Of a stretch of 64,000 nucleotides of DNA, positions 46,531 to 57,654 are shown piece by piece. The notes below the pieces were generated by a model, which was not told the DNA's origin, did not search any database, and was given only the letters and a program-made list of their open reading frames with translations. The translations under genes were made by a program, and so were the position numbers. The DNA is from Fasciola hepatica (taxonomy: Eukaryota > Platyhelminthes > Trematoda > Plagiorchiida > Fasciolidae). Numbering within the stretch: position 1 is the first letter of the stretch; each line of letters begins with the position of its first letter. The stretch lies in the NCBI GenBank assembly GCA_948099385.1, contig CANUEZ040000029.1, positions 2,511,501 to 2,575,500 on the forward strand, in the 5' to 3' direction.

Positions 46531-48621
46531 CACGGTGATGCAAAGCAGAGTGCAGCTCAGATTACTTTTTCCAAGAGGGATATCCCGAGAAAGACCCACT
46601 GATATTGGTCTAGAAACCTTAACGATAAGGTTCTCAATCGCACTTCAGACGGGACTTCAGAACCGAGATTACGAGGTCGGGAATAGGGAAGGCCTAACGG
46701 AACTCTGAAACCCGTGGTTGTACCTACAAGGCAGGCAGTTGTATAGCTTGTCTGTTTGTGTTCATCGCTGGAGAGTCCCTGGAGTCTGACCATTTTTCTC
46801 TTCTCTTGAGGCGTGGTAATCATTCGTCCTGTAACTTTAACTTCGATGACTCCAAGAATGGAAAGTCATACTTCGGAGAAAACGTCTATATCCATTTGCG
46901 GCATCCTAAGGTGCAGTGAGGAGTTAAGAAAGATTTGAATTCGTTGCGATATATGTGAGCAGTGGTGCCATTGGAAGAGTAGTGACTTTTCTGTTGGTGA
47001 CGCCAAGCTGCACATAAAGCACCCCAGCTCAAAGTGGATCTGTATCGTCTGCGCATGTGCATGTAGATCGCTGCTAATAGGAGGTTCAAGTGAACGGAAT
47101 TTATCTACAGGAAGTCAAACAACAGTAATCCATAATCAATCATAGTACGCAGATACTAACAAAAGAATGACAGAAGTGGAAGCGAAGTTTAAAAACTAAG
47201 AGCAGTCCATTGTAACCAAGATATCCGGATTGCAGAATAAGGTGAATAACACAGGGTGAAGTAAAAATTCAAGGAACCAAACAGCCACTATGGAGCCCAA
47301 ACTGACGGGTGGAAGTTGCCACCGGTTGACAGAGGAATGTGGTCATAAAAAGGATACCTGAGCCAGTCTGCCCTTCTAACTGACAGCGGTTCAGAGAAGT
47401 AAAGCACCGGGTCACAAACCTGCTGAGGTAGTGTGGTATGCCCCAGCATGCTCCTTGGAAGAGATCTCTTAGGCTGGGCCGCCAATCAGTCAACCGAAGT
47501 GATAACTAGAAACTCAGACCTGGGTCAGTGGAGTTTGGGAACCCTTTTTCCGAGGCGGGTTCCTAGCAGCAGCGGGCCAAATTGTTGGGCACGCAAGTGG
47601 AGTAGAGTGTGTGGAACCCGGTCACTCGGAGAAAGGCTCCAGCAAAATTTCAGGCGGAAACCTCACCCACAATGGAACCACATCTACACCTTTGATGGGC
47701 TTGAGACTCATGGTAGTAGATCATCATCTGCCCCAAACAGTAGCCCCAGTGACTGGCCAATATGGGGTTGGGAAGGAATACCCCGGTAGGAACCGCAGAG
47801 CCAGCAGCAGTCCGGCTTTTCTCCCCGGACACCACTTTACAGTGAAAAAGGAGGGCTATCGAGTGACAACTCCAGAACCCAGCTAGGAAGGAGATTCGTA
47901 AAGTCCGACGGGTGGGAGAAACAGTGAATCCCACGGTGGAAGTCAGAGTAGTGTACACCGAAGCTAGCAGAATAGTGAACAGGGGGAAGGAACTAGTGGT
48001 AAAACAAATGAAGCCGACTGGATTACAATAACGGATACATGGTTACACCAAAGTGCCGCCAAGGAGCCGCCACCCACCAAGAAGTACCGAGCCTGCCGGA
48101 TAGACAGAGGGGATGGCAGGTTAGAAGGAAGAAAGAAGCTGTTATTCAAAGAAAACCTCAAATAGCCATCTGGAGAAACCTCGTATACCCCAAACATACA
48201 GGCTTCACTATACCGTCCGCTATCCCCGGGATCTCTCATGGATAAAGTATACGCATACCGCAGCCCGGATTCCAGTCCAGAAGAGGGCATCCTATTGTCA
48301 AGTACCTAGCCATGATTACCTGGCAAGCAACCCGGAGTGTGATAATAAGTGGAGCTGCGCTACACCGAGTCGGTTTGCGTGCTGTTATCGGTTTAGTTTC
48401 AACTAGGCTATCTAAGGTGATATTAGGAATAATAGCTCCTAGGAGTATCCCAACAACTCAAAATAATTCGGGGATTTTTTTCTGAGCAATAAACTCATAG
48501 GCAAAAACCTAATTTACAAAACGTTGTTAGAATATATTCCCAACTGCCAGTGTAAGGTAGTTGAGTGTTCCCCATTATCAGCAAGCCTAACTCCAGTCCT
48601 ATAAAAATACTTTTCCAAAGA
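46531..48621. other. Gene-free interval; probable 5' UTR of the main LINE at its right end
   Basis: No domain recognised. From about 47.3 kb the sequence becomes richer in G and C and overlapping open frames appear (47433-47789, 47611-47886 plus). Its position just before ORF1 suggests LINE 5' UTR, but the LINE 5' boundary cannot be set because no second full copy is available here. Confidence 0.35.
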
Positions 48622-50250
48622 ATGCCTAAAACGACTCCCGTCCGCCTTCACCGCCGAGTGACAAGCCGTCATCAGTCCGCGAGAGCTAAACGCCCCCCAC
48701 TCCCCACAGCTTTGTTACCTTGCTCGGTACCACTAGTTGATATCCACAGTGATGCTGGCTTCAAATTTAGGGCACTAGAACGAAACCTGGAATCCTTGGA
48801 AGGACAGATACGTACCATGGATAACGCTCTGACTGCGTTGTCACCACTAAAGTTTATCGCGGATCCTTCGAAATGCCCGAACACCCAAAGTTTACTAACG
48901 GCCGGTCGCTTTCTGGACTCAATTACTTCTGAAGTCCACCAAAGAATTAAAAGATCCAAGAATGCTGTGGTCTTTAATATTCCGGACCGTCTTCCGCTTT
49001 CCTCGATTAAACAATCGTTGCTTCTAGCCTGCGGTATTTCACACCACGAGTGTGGCTGCGTACGACTAAGGAAAAAGTCACAGCGGTATATGTGTCCACT
49101 CCTGTTTCAGTTCCGTGAGGAAAACATTGCTACGGAATTCATCAGAAAGAGAGAGGCTGTCGCCAAAGCCACTCCATTCAAAAGCATAAAAATTGTCGCC
49201 GACAAGACCCCATTGCAAAGGGACGTCCTGAAGTCGGTAATCGGCAATCCCTCATCGTCACAATCTCCTGATCCAGGGCCGCCCAACCCCACTCAACAAC
49301 CCACCACAGTTGACACATTCACACGCGCACCATCGACCAATACAGCACCAGTGGATGTAGACCTCGGTATATCCCGCTCGTCGCCAACTCCTCAGCGCCC
49401 ATCCAAACGGCTCCACATCACAACCCAATCTCCACCATTACCTATAGGACGTACCGAAAGCCGGGCGATACAATCATCTCTCAAAGACAGCTATCGCTCA
49501 GCTATTGGCTTGTCTTCCAAGCAAGCCGAGAAAATGACTGCTTCCAACTCACCACCCCGTACCAACGAACCAGCAACAACATCGTCCCCAAAGACATCGA
49601 CCACAGCCTCTTCCCCCGCCCCTGTCGCCTACCGTGGCCTAGATCATCTCAACATCGACATCACCACGCCCCCAATTCACCTCATAAACCAGCCTGGGGC
49701 CCCTCGTGTAAGCGCTAAACAAATTTTAACCCAACCGTCCCCATCACCTCCACACCCACAGAAACTCTCCGGTTCCTCCATCAGTATTCCACCTGTGCAC
49801 CTAAGTAACCATCTAAAGACCCATGTAGCCAACCCCAACGTGTTACGACAAACCACTCGTATGTCACCTTCGTCCTATCTACCGATGCCCCACCATATTA
49901 CAAATTTGCCTCTGTTCATACCACCACCACCTTTGTCACCACCATTCGAACCTCCTCATTTTCCAGTACACCACGCACAGCGTTCGCTGTACTCGCTCAA
50001 TGTCTCACCCGGTCGAATTCAGTTACCAGACCTTCCTTTAAGCCTCCCACCCCACTGCAGCCCCTACCTGTACCCCAGCATCTTACCTACCTCAATCCGA
50101 CCACGGCAGTGTACCATCAACCACCCGTTCGAATCGGGCTCCTACTTTACCCAAACAACCGGTGGTACACCCCACGGCTACTCAGTTCCGACGCAAAATA
50201 CCAATTTTTTTCGTTATATACCCTGGGCGGAAAATGGCCCCATACCATAG
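48622..50250 (+). CDS. LINE ORF1 protein (RNA-binding, proline-rich)
   Basis: The 542-codon frame begins at ATG 48622; an upstream in-frame GTG at 48565 is less likely. Residues 1-35 are basic (RRVTSRHQSARAKR). Residues about 48-72 (ALERNLESLEGQIRTMDNAL) could form a short coiled coil. Residues about 112-205 (KNAVVFNIPD, then LLFQFREENIATEFI and VADKTPLQRDVL) resemble the RRM-like fold of LINE ORF1 proteins. The remainder is Ser/Thr/Pro-rich, ending in a polyproline stretch. By analogy it coats LINE RNA. It overlaps the ORF2 open frame by 142 bp. A related sequence occurs in LINE copy 2. No zinc knuckle was seen. Confidence 0.8.
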   Translation: MPKTTPVRLHRRVTSRHQSARAKRPPLPTALLPCSVPLVDIHSDAGFKFRALERNLESLEGQIRTMDNALTALSPLKFIADPSKCPNTQSLLTAGRFLDSITSEVHQRIKRSKNAVVFNIPDRLPLSSIKQSLLLACGISHHECGCVRLRKKSQRYMCPLLFQFREENIATEFIRKREAVAKATPFKSIKIVADKTPLQRDVLKSVIGNPSSSQSPDPGPPNPTQQPTTVDTFTRAPSTNTAPVDVDLGISRSSPTPQRPSKRLHITTQSPPLPIGRTESRAIQSSLKDSYRSAIGLSSKQAEKMTASNSPPRTNEPATTSSPKTSTTASSPAPVAYRGLDHLNIDITTPPIHLINQPGAPRVSAKQILTQPSPSPPHPQKLSGSSISIPPVHLSNHLKTHVANPNVLRQTTRMSPSSYLPMPHHITNLPLFIPPPPLSPPFEPPHFPVHHAQRSLYSLNVSPGRIQLPDLPLSLPPHCSPYLYPSILPTSIRPRQCTINHPFESGSYFTQTTGGTPHGYSVPTQNTNFFRYIPWAENGPIP

Positions 50251-50735
50251 CTCTATCCCGGCATATTCGTCCTCACCTGTTCCCCAATGGTGGTATAACC
50301 ATCAGTCCACCAATTCGTATCTCGCCCACAAACCGAGGCCCTGCCTCTATAATTGCAGACGATACTTCTAACTTCCATCCACTCCACACTGGTTCTTCGC
50401 CTCAGACTCCTCCACTCATCCTTGACGAAGCTCCCCTTGCCCTCTTGGTCGATCCTGCGGCGGCCGGCCACTCCACGCGCTCCCAATCAAACTCAGAAAT
50501 CACTGAATTCGATCGTACTACCTGTCCCACCAGCACACCCCCAATCTTTACTGGTAATTCTGATACTGACCAAACGTCCCTCTATTGGTCCTTGACTTAC
50601 ACACACAGTAATCTACCCAGGACTATCTCATCCACCTCATCTGTACCAGGACTAGCATCACCACTATCTCTATCTCCTTCAGCCCCAACTCTCGCACAAC
50701 TGCCTGTTGCGACAGTACAAGGAAGCACAACGCGT

Positions 50736-53557
50736 ATGTCTGTTTTCGTCATCAATATTCGCTCACTACCAGCAAAAATTCACCTTCTGCGTGCCCGGGT
50801 CCTTGTGTCTAACTACGATTTCATCCTCATCACGGAAACGTGGCTTAACGCAAGCACTCCCAACTTAGACTTCACAATATCTGGCTTCAAGGCTTTTAGC
50901 AACTCTAGAATGTATTGTCGAGGAGGAGGTTGTCTAATATACTGCAGAGAATCTTTTCCTGTTTCGTTAATGCAGCACCCAGTCCTCGACGCCGTTGATG
51001 ACTCGGTCTGGGTAACTGTTAAAGTGCAGTCACAAGAACTCTTGCTTGGATGCATCTATCGATCACCTGAATCAACCAGGGACAATATTGTACCTATTAT
51101 TGACGCTTTCCACTCTGCCTCCACTTACCCCATCGATCACAAGTTGGTTGCGGGTGATTTCAACGCTCCAGGAGTGAGTTGGCCATCACACTCTGGCCCA
51201 CGACGTTATCAGGATTTCGTTACCTGTACACACCTCGGTGGTTGGACTCAACACGTTCAGTCACCTACGAGAGGAAACAATACTCTAGATCTTCTGTTCT
51301 CTCAAGGACTAAATAAGGTAACAACCTCTGTAGGAGATAGCTTCCCCAGGTGTGACCACAGGGCCGTCTCGTGCGCGTTCTCTGTACCAAAAATCGTTAT
51401 TTCCTCCGTACCGTCTGCCAGACCATATCACTTAGCTCACTGGAGCAGCCTTCCAAACATAATCAGATCTCAAAATTGGGAGAAATCATTTCTTTCGCCC
51501 GGTCCTCAGGTGGTAGCAGATCAACTATATTCTATTCTCAATCAGTCTTTAAACACCATCACCCCAACTATGCCACCAGTGACGAATTCTAGAACAAACA
51601 GACTCTCGCGGATGAAATCTAAACTCTCCAAACTTCAACAGCTTGCACTCAAAACCCGGGAATTTTCGGTATGTATCCAAATGGACCGACTGTCAGCGAA
51701 AATCAAATCACTAACTGAACTGATGCTTACTCAGCATAAGTCAAAAGCTTTGTGCCACCCCAAGAAGACGGAAATCCTGAGTAGGTTGATGAGAAGAAGA
51801 AACCCCCAACCCCGCAAGATTATACCTTTCATCACTGTTAACAACTCCCATCTGGATAAACCGGAAGAAATAGCTGAAGCGTTCAACACATTTTTCACTT
51901 CAGCCCTAACGGCCAGTGTTCCCACTCCTGGAATACACTCTTCATGTTTACCCAGAGAGACTCTGTCCACAGTTTTATTTCACCCCAACGATATTTCTCC
52001 ACTTCTAGTCTCCATGAAACCATTTTACCGCCCAGGTCCGGACGGCATTCCGCCGGCGGCCTTTACTCTGGGGGGTCCAGACATTCCCATCCTTCTATCT
52101 AATTTATTTAACCTGTCTATGAAATGTAGCTCGTTTCCTAATCAATGGAAAACCTCTACAATTATCCCCTTGCACAAAAAAGGCTCCGTTCATGTTCTTG
52201 AGAATTATCGTCCTATTAATCATACACCGATTATCTCCAGAATCATGGGGAAGCTCATTAAGAATAAGATAATGACCCACCTCTTAACAAATAACTTGCC
52301 TAATGTGGGCCAACACGGTTTCCTGAAAAACCGTTCGTGCTCTACTTGTCAAGTTAATTTCTTGAACTCAGTCACGGAGGCTGCTGACAAAGGCATGTCC
52401 ATGATTATTATCCTGCTTGATATGAAGAAGGCTTTCGACCGAGTCTCACACACTCAGCTCTTATTGCAGGCCAAATCTTATGGCATCATGGACCCGTTAC
52501 TCGGTTGGTTGGATTCTTATTTCTCCGACCGTTATCAGTTGGTTCAGATTATTGGTTCCGTCTCCAAACCCAAACCCGTCACCAGTGGTGTCATACAAGG
52601 CAGCTTTATGGGTCCACTTCTTTTCCTCATTTACATAAATGATGTCTTCAGTGTCGTTCGCCATGGCAGTCTCCACCTTTTTGCGGACGACATAAAAATC
52701 TTGTATAGTTTTGATTCTAGTCAACTTAGTACAGTTATCAATGACCTACGGCAAGATTTAACAGCTCTTAGTTCTTGGTGCACCACTTCATTAATGAAAT
52801 TTTCTGCTGAGAAAAGCAACATTCTTACGTTCAAATGCAATGTCCCCCCCCCGGTATGTTCAGTATTGACGGTCACCCGATTTCCATCAGTCCATTAGTA
52901 CGAGATTTAGGTTTGCAATATTCAGCCACCTTCACTTTCTCCGAACATACTACCACTCAAATTGCCAAGGCTAGAAGACTGATAGGCCTGCTTCATAGGA
53001 CATTCCGCCTCCCAGAAAGCAAATTCAGCACATATAAGACCCACGTTAGGCCCCTTCTGGAATACTGTTCCATAATCTACTCTAACATGCGCCAGTGGGA
53101 CAGAGTGGCTATTGAAAAAGTTCAACGGCTAGTGACAAAAGAGTTAATCGGCTTTACCACTCAACTCAATTACAGCCAACGCGGTGAACATTTGAAACTA
53201 GATCCGCTATGGCTTAGACGCATGAAGCTGAACCTCTTATTTTTTCATGGTGTTGTTGTAAAACGAATCATCGAATCAGCACCGCAGTTCAGAAACCTAA
53301 CGGACTCACAGTATTCTTTAAGACTGAGAGACAACACAGTTACTGTTCCCATTTGTAGAACTGCTCTTAGATCTAACTTTTTCCTGGTTAAGTATGCAGC
53401 TTTATGGAACAAATTACCCCATGAAATACGTTCTATAAAGCCATCTAAGACGTTTAAGGCCCACATAAGCAAATACCTCACAGTACAAACTCTAATCCAA
53501 CTTTTAGATCCGTACATGAGTGAAGAAAGGGCTTTTGAAGTTGGATTAGGTTTCTAA
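50736..53557 (+). pseudogene. LINE ORF2: endonuclease and reverse transcriptase, one frameshift
   Basis: From ATG 50736 (open frame from 50109) the APE-type endonuclease spans residues about 1-215: ITETWL (Glu34), AGDFNAPG (Asp141, Asn143), CDHRAVSC (Asp207, His208). A linker follows, then RT (about 425-690) with PGPDGIP (433-439), NYRPINHT, GQHGFLKNRSC, LLDMKKAFDRV and the catalytic FADD (649-652). All catalytic residues are present. The frame ends at a stop at 52896-52898; the homologous C-terminal region (TYKTHVRPLLEYCSII, IEKVQRLVTKELIGF) continues to 53557 in the -1 frame. The break maps to a run of nine C at 52844-52852. One base in that run would restore continuity, so slippage or an assembly error is possible. 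Confidence 0.9.
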
Positions 53558-56500
53558 TAGTTTTCAAACTCCCTTTTTGTGGACCCCATTATCTTTTAGG
53601 CCGTAGCCGCGCTTGATTCCCACTCGTGTTACTCACCCATTCGTTTTACTTCTGTTTCACATCTGATCCTGCCGTTTGCGTTTTTAATTCTCCGTCGACA
53701 ATGTCCGACAGGCACAGTCGTTGAACTTTCTCTGGAGTGCCGCACTAACTGGACTCAAGCCCCAGTTATGGCATCATTTTCTTTCTCTTCTCCTCTCTCT
53801 CCATTCTGTAACTTTCACTTTCTTTTGTTCTACGATTTCCTACAGAATGGTTTTATCCTCAGTCCGGTAATTCTGTTCCACCTTCATCCGTTTTGCTAAA
53901 TCTGGCATCAAATAATTTTCCAGTTCCTCCCATCCTCTCATCTTTTTCCCATAGCCACGGCATGGCTATTAATAACCGGCTTCTTGACATTCCTCTACTC
54001 ACTCTTCTCCCCCTTATCAGACCTTGCTGTACTACACTTTAATTTGCATACGGATACCTAGCCCGCAACTATAAATCCAGTTCTAAGCTCCATCAAGATA
54101 ATACTTACCCGCTTGACGTCACCTGATTTGGACACACTATTACGCCTGGGGCTCAGGGTTTTGTGATAGCTCTCCACCATCAATCTGCTCCTCATACAAT
54201 GCCTTATTTTTCTAAGCTACACTCACCCGCGACTAATCAGGAAGTTGTGTCATCCGGACCTACAACCAATTTTCTACCGAAGCCATTCCCTCCCTTATTT
54301 ACCAGTTTCTGGTATACTGAATGCTGTAATCTTTACAGTTCATCAGTTCTCACCTTCAGCTTGCGCCTTTCGACCGAAAATCGTTGGTTTGTCTGTCCTA
54401 ATCAGCCGTTCCCACTGCACTAGCTAGCGGTCAACCTCCGCACGGCCAGTGGTGATACATTTCCACCAACTTCGTCGTGCCAGTGAAGTTGCCCTGCATA
54501 TGAAAATCGGTGGTGCGTTCACCAGATGGCTCGCATACGTATTGAAACCCGTCCGACTCTGTTATTGGCAAGAGCAAGCTGTTAAGTGATAGCCCCAAGA
54601 ATGCTGCCATTATCTGATTGATTGCTCCATCCTATCTTTTTTTCTTTCACTGCTTGTGGCAGCAACACCCCTGAAGGTTATGACATCTGGTCTGTAGCGG
54701 TCTCACAATAAGGGGAAACAGCCATCCCTATCAGTCTCGGACCCATTGGGCCACGTGTAAAGAAAGGCGGGTCAAGGAGAAAAGGGGAGTTTACCCTACG
54801 GCGTAAATTTGTTCTCCCTCTCCTCAATAAAAAAGAAGAAATCAACTTCAGGCTGGGAAGGTCTTGGGCTAATGCTCTCTGCCCCCTTCGTTACAGATGG
54901 ATTTCTGATAACGGCCTAGACCCGACCCTGCATATGGGAAACCCCACGCTTTCGAGTTAACCTGCAATTCCTTTTGTCTAGACCACTGTGGGGTGACAGC
55001 ACGCCGTTCGAGCTCTCCACGTATACTTGCCGACCCCGCCTTACTCAGCTTCAACCCTTTTGGGTTCCCTGCAAAATCCTTAACCAGCTTGCTGATGTTT
55101 AATACAGTAGTCGATACGCGATCTGAATAGTTACATCATGCGACCTCTGCTCAGACGACACACCGGCATTGATACGCCTACGCCTAACAGCTATGGACAA
55201 AGCCTCGCTTGTATTGGTTGTCGGAATGCAATCACTACACATTTATAATTTATTATCCACAAGTTTACTTTTTCTATCCCCCTCGAGCCCAAGCACTAAT
55301 AATGTTGTCCAAAGTCAGCGATGATTTGTCTGCTACCATGTAGACTCAGTTACAAAACCAAAATTCTTACTGACACTAATTCCACTAGTAAACTGCTGTT
55401 CCTTTAATGATAGGTGCTCACCTTCACTTAGTTCTCTTGTCTCGGGCTATAACCCAGTGGTCTCATCGCCTTTTTCTTGCACTCCTCCGTTACTCGAGTC
55501 CTACCATGCTGATTACCACCCTTTAATAACCAATACTCACCAATCACCGTATTTGCTCATGGTTTGTTAGCACACCATCCCACCTAGCTAGCTTATGTAT
55601 CTGATTACGTATTACCCCATGGAAAACCAGCACATTCGCATCCACATAAGAAGGCCTCGCCTTAGCCCTGTGCGTTCCAATTTCTTTTTATAATTTCTCC
55701 ACCCCCACTTACAGCCGGGTCAACAACCTGACTGCTGTCCTCTTTTTTCCCATTTCTGACCCCACCCTCCTCCACTGTTTTATTTTTGACCCTCAACTGA
55801 GCCCCTTTACTATTCTACCACCTATCAGCCTAACCATTTTGCACTCTGGCTAAGCATGCGCTTAATATTCCCATTATCAACTAAACGCCCTAAAAAAAAA
55901 ATACCAGCCTCCGCCTGTTAGTCCCTAGTAGATCGGCCCACTGGCCATCAAGTAGCATTAACACTCTAATTTCCGCTAAGCTGTTAATCATAACCCCCAG
56001 CTGGAGCATTCTCCAGACTGCCGCATTTCTCCTCTATTCCAGAACTCAGTGGTTACCAGGGTAGCCCGTCAACCAGATCGACGTTATCCCTTGATTACCT
56101 AACGGACTAAACGGTTTGATCGATCGGACTGGCCGTGGTTAAACCTACACTCACACCTGACGACGCTTTATATGGAGCACCTTACATGGCTAACCGGTGA
56201 TCACAATCCCATAACCAGGATTACAATTACTCATAATAGTCCCACTAGACCGCCGGACGGATTCCTGACATCACCCATCAGCATTCACTTCCTGTTCTCC
56301 ACACGAATAATTCAATTCATTCTGCGTGCAGAACTGGAGTCTGGCCCTCGCGGTTGCGTTCCGTACCCACTCGCCCTAGTTCGTCAGCCTAGCCCTTTTT
56401 GACTGCTGCCCTCATCTTGCACTACCTGCCATCAACGGCTACCAACGTCTTTATGAAACAAAATACCAAACACTTGGTTATTTATTCTTTTATCACGTAT

Positions 56501-56769
56501 GCAGAAAATCTCACTTTTACACTCAAATTCCTCTGTTCCATCGGGTCTGGCCTTTCCCAGTCACCGCAGTCCTCCTTTCTCTTCGCCACCTGTGCATACT
56601 TGCTTGGTTGCATCAGCAGCGTGTCACCAAGTGTTCCCTCGAAGGCTTGTTGAAACTCCCAGTTGTGTCCACCCACAATCCACGCTCCTTAAAAGCACAC
56701 TGCACTCCTGGTGAGAGCTTCTGCCTCCATGTGGCTTTCTATATAATATCGGAATTACCTATACAGAAA
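53558..56769 (+). other. Pyrimidine-rich LINE 3' UTR, first part
   Basis: 3.2 kb of CT-rich, gene-free sequence follows ORF2 and runs up to the gypsy target site. Short frames (54163-54423, 56399-56714) have no domain. The A/G-richer patch at about 54740-54850 is an exception to the composition. Confidence 0.5.
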
Positions 56770-56773
56770 GACC
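56770..56773. repeat. Target-site duplication, left (GACC)
   Basis: GACC precedes the left LTR and recurs at 62210-62213 after the right LTR. A 4-bp duplication fits Ty3/gypsy integration. Confidence 0.85.
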
Positions 56774-57081
56774 TGTAAGGTTGATTAGACCTTACTTCGC
56801 GGTTTCCTTAGTAAACGCGTGCTTCGGTCCTTTGTACTGCGTGGACCACCTGCACGTTACTCTAATGTGCGGCACTGCACAAATATGTTAACCAGAACAG
56901 TATTCTCCACGACCCGTGAGAACGAGAAGGCGATTGGGAGAGATAGTGGTTAGCGTGTATTTGGGAGCGTGCGTGAGAGCGTGCGCAAGAGCAACGGTCA
57001 AATGGCCACCGCGCTTGGCAGTCAGCGTTCAGTTAAACAATAAACGTGGTAAAAGTATGAACGAAGATGGCAACCGCTACA
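56774..57081 (-). repeat. Gypsy element 3' LTR
   Basis: 308 bp, TGTAAGG...GCTACA on the plus strand (TGTAGC...CTTACA in element sense). No difference from the other LTR was seen by eye. Confidence 0.95.
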
Positions 57082-57095
57082 GGGGCCTCCTCCTA
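57082..57095 (-). promoter_or_regulatory. Polypurine tract of gypsy element
   Basis: In element sense the bases just before the 3' LTR read TAGGAGGAGGCCCC; the AGGAGGAGG core is the probable plus-strand primer. Confidence 0.5.
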
Positions 57096-57654
57096 GAAGT
57101 CCGACGGAGTTGGGCTTCGATCGTGATGGTAAGCCGGAATTATTGGTTGTCCAGGAACTCCTCATAGCTTCTCCGTTATATTGTTGTTGACGTCGAACGA
57201 CTGCTGATGAGTTTACCGGTGCCTGCACTCTCGAGGTCCGATGTGCGTGGGTCCAACTGTGTTTTGGCGCCCGCGGGTCTCATACGAATGCAAGCCGGAA
57301 AATGCCTCGTCAGGTCCATCCAAAAAGGCGTCCAGTTGCCGTCTCCAGTGCCAGGCTGACCAATCGTCCCGTTGTCCAGTGAGCGGTTGGCTCATTGAAC
57401 GTGCACGGGAGTCAGCCAGGCTACGGATGAAGCCAATGTGACTTGTTAGATCCGTCTGAGAGAGTGCAAGGTAAACTGGAACAAAATAGCGCCTGAGGGC
57501 GCCGGCGGATGTTGGACCGTAATAACAACACACAAACGATGTTCGGTGTTGTTGTAGTCGCTAGGAGACCAGAAGAAAATGAAATCATAACTACCGATTG
57601 TAACTTCCCGGGTCTGTTGTTTGGTAAATCCATGGCGAACTTCCCAACTTATTG
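57096..57654 (-). other. Gypsy element 3' region, no env recognised
   Basis: 560 bp between the pol stop and the polypurine tract. A 106-codon minus-strand frame (57533-57213) lacks a signal peptide, membrane segment or known motif, so there is no sign of an envelope gene. Confidence 0.5.

Noticed and set aside
47433..47886. Overlapping open frames of 118 and 91 codons before LINE ORF1
   Set aside because: No motif; most likely GC-richer LINE 5' UTR.
56916..57167. Arg/Ala-rich open frame in the gypsy LTR, repeated at 62044-62271
   Set aside because: It is identical only because the LTRs are identical, lies antisense to the element and has no known motif.
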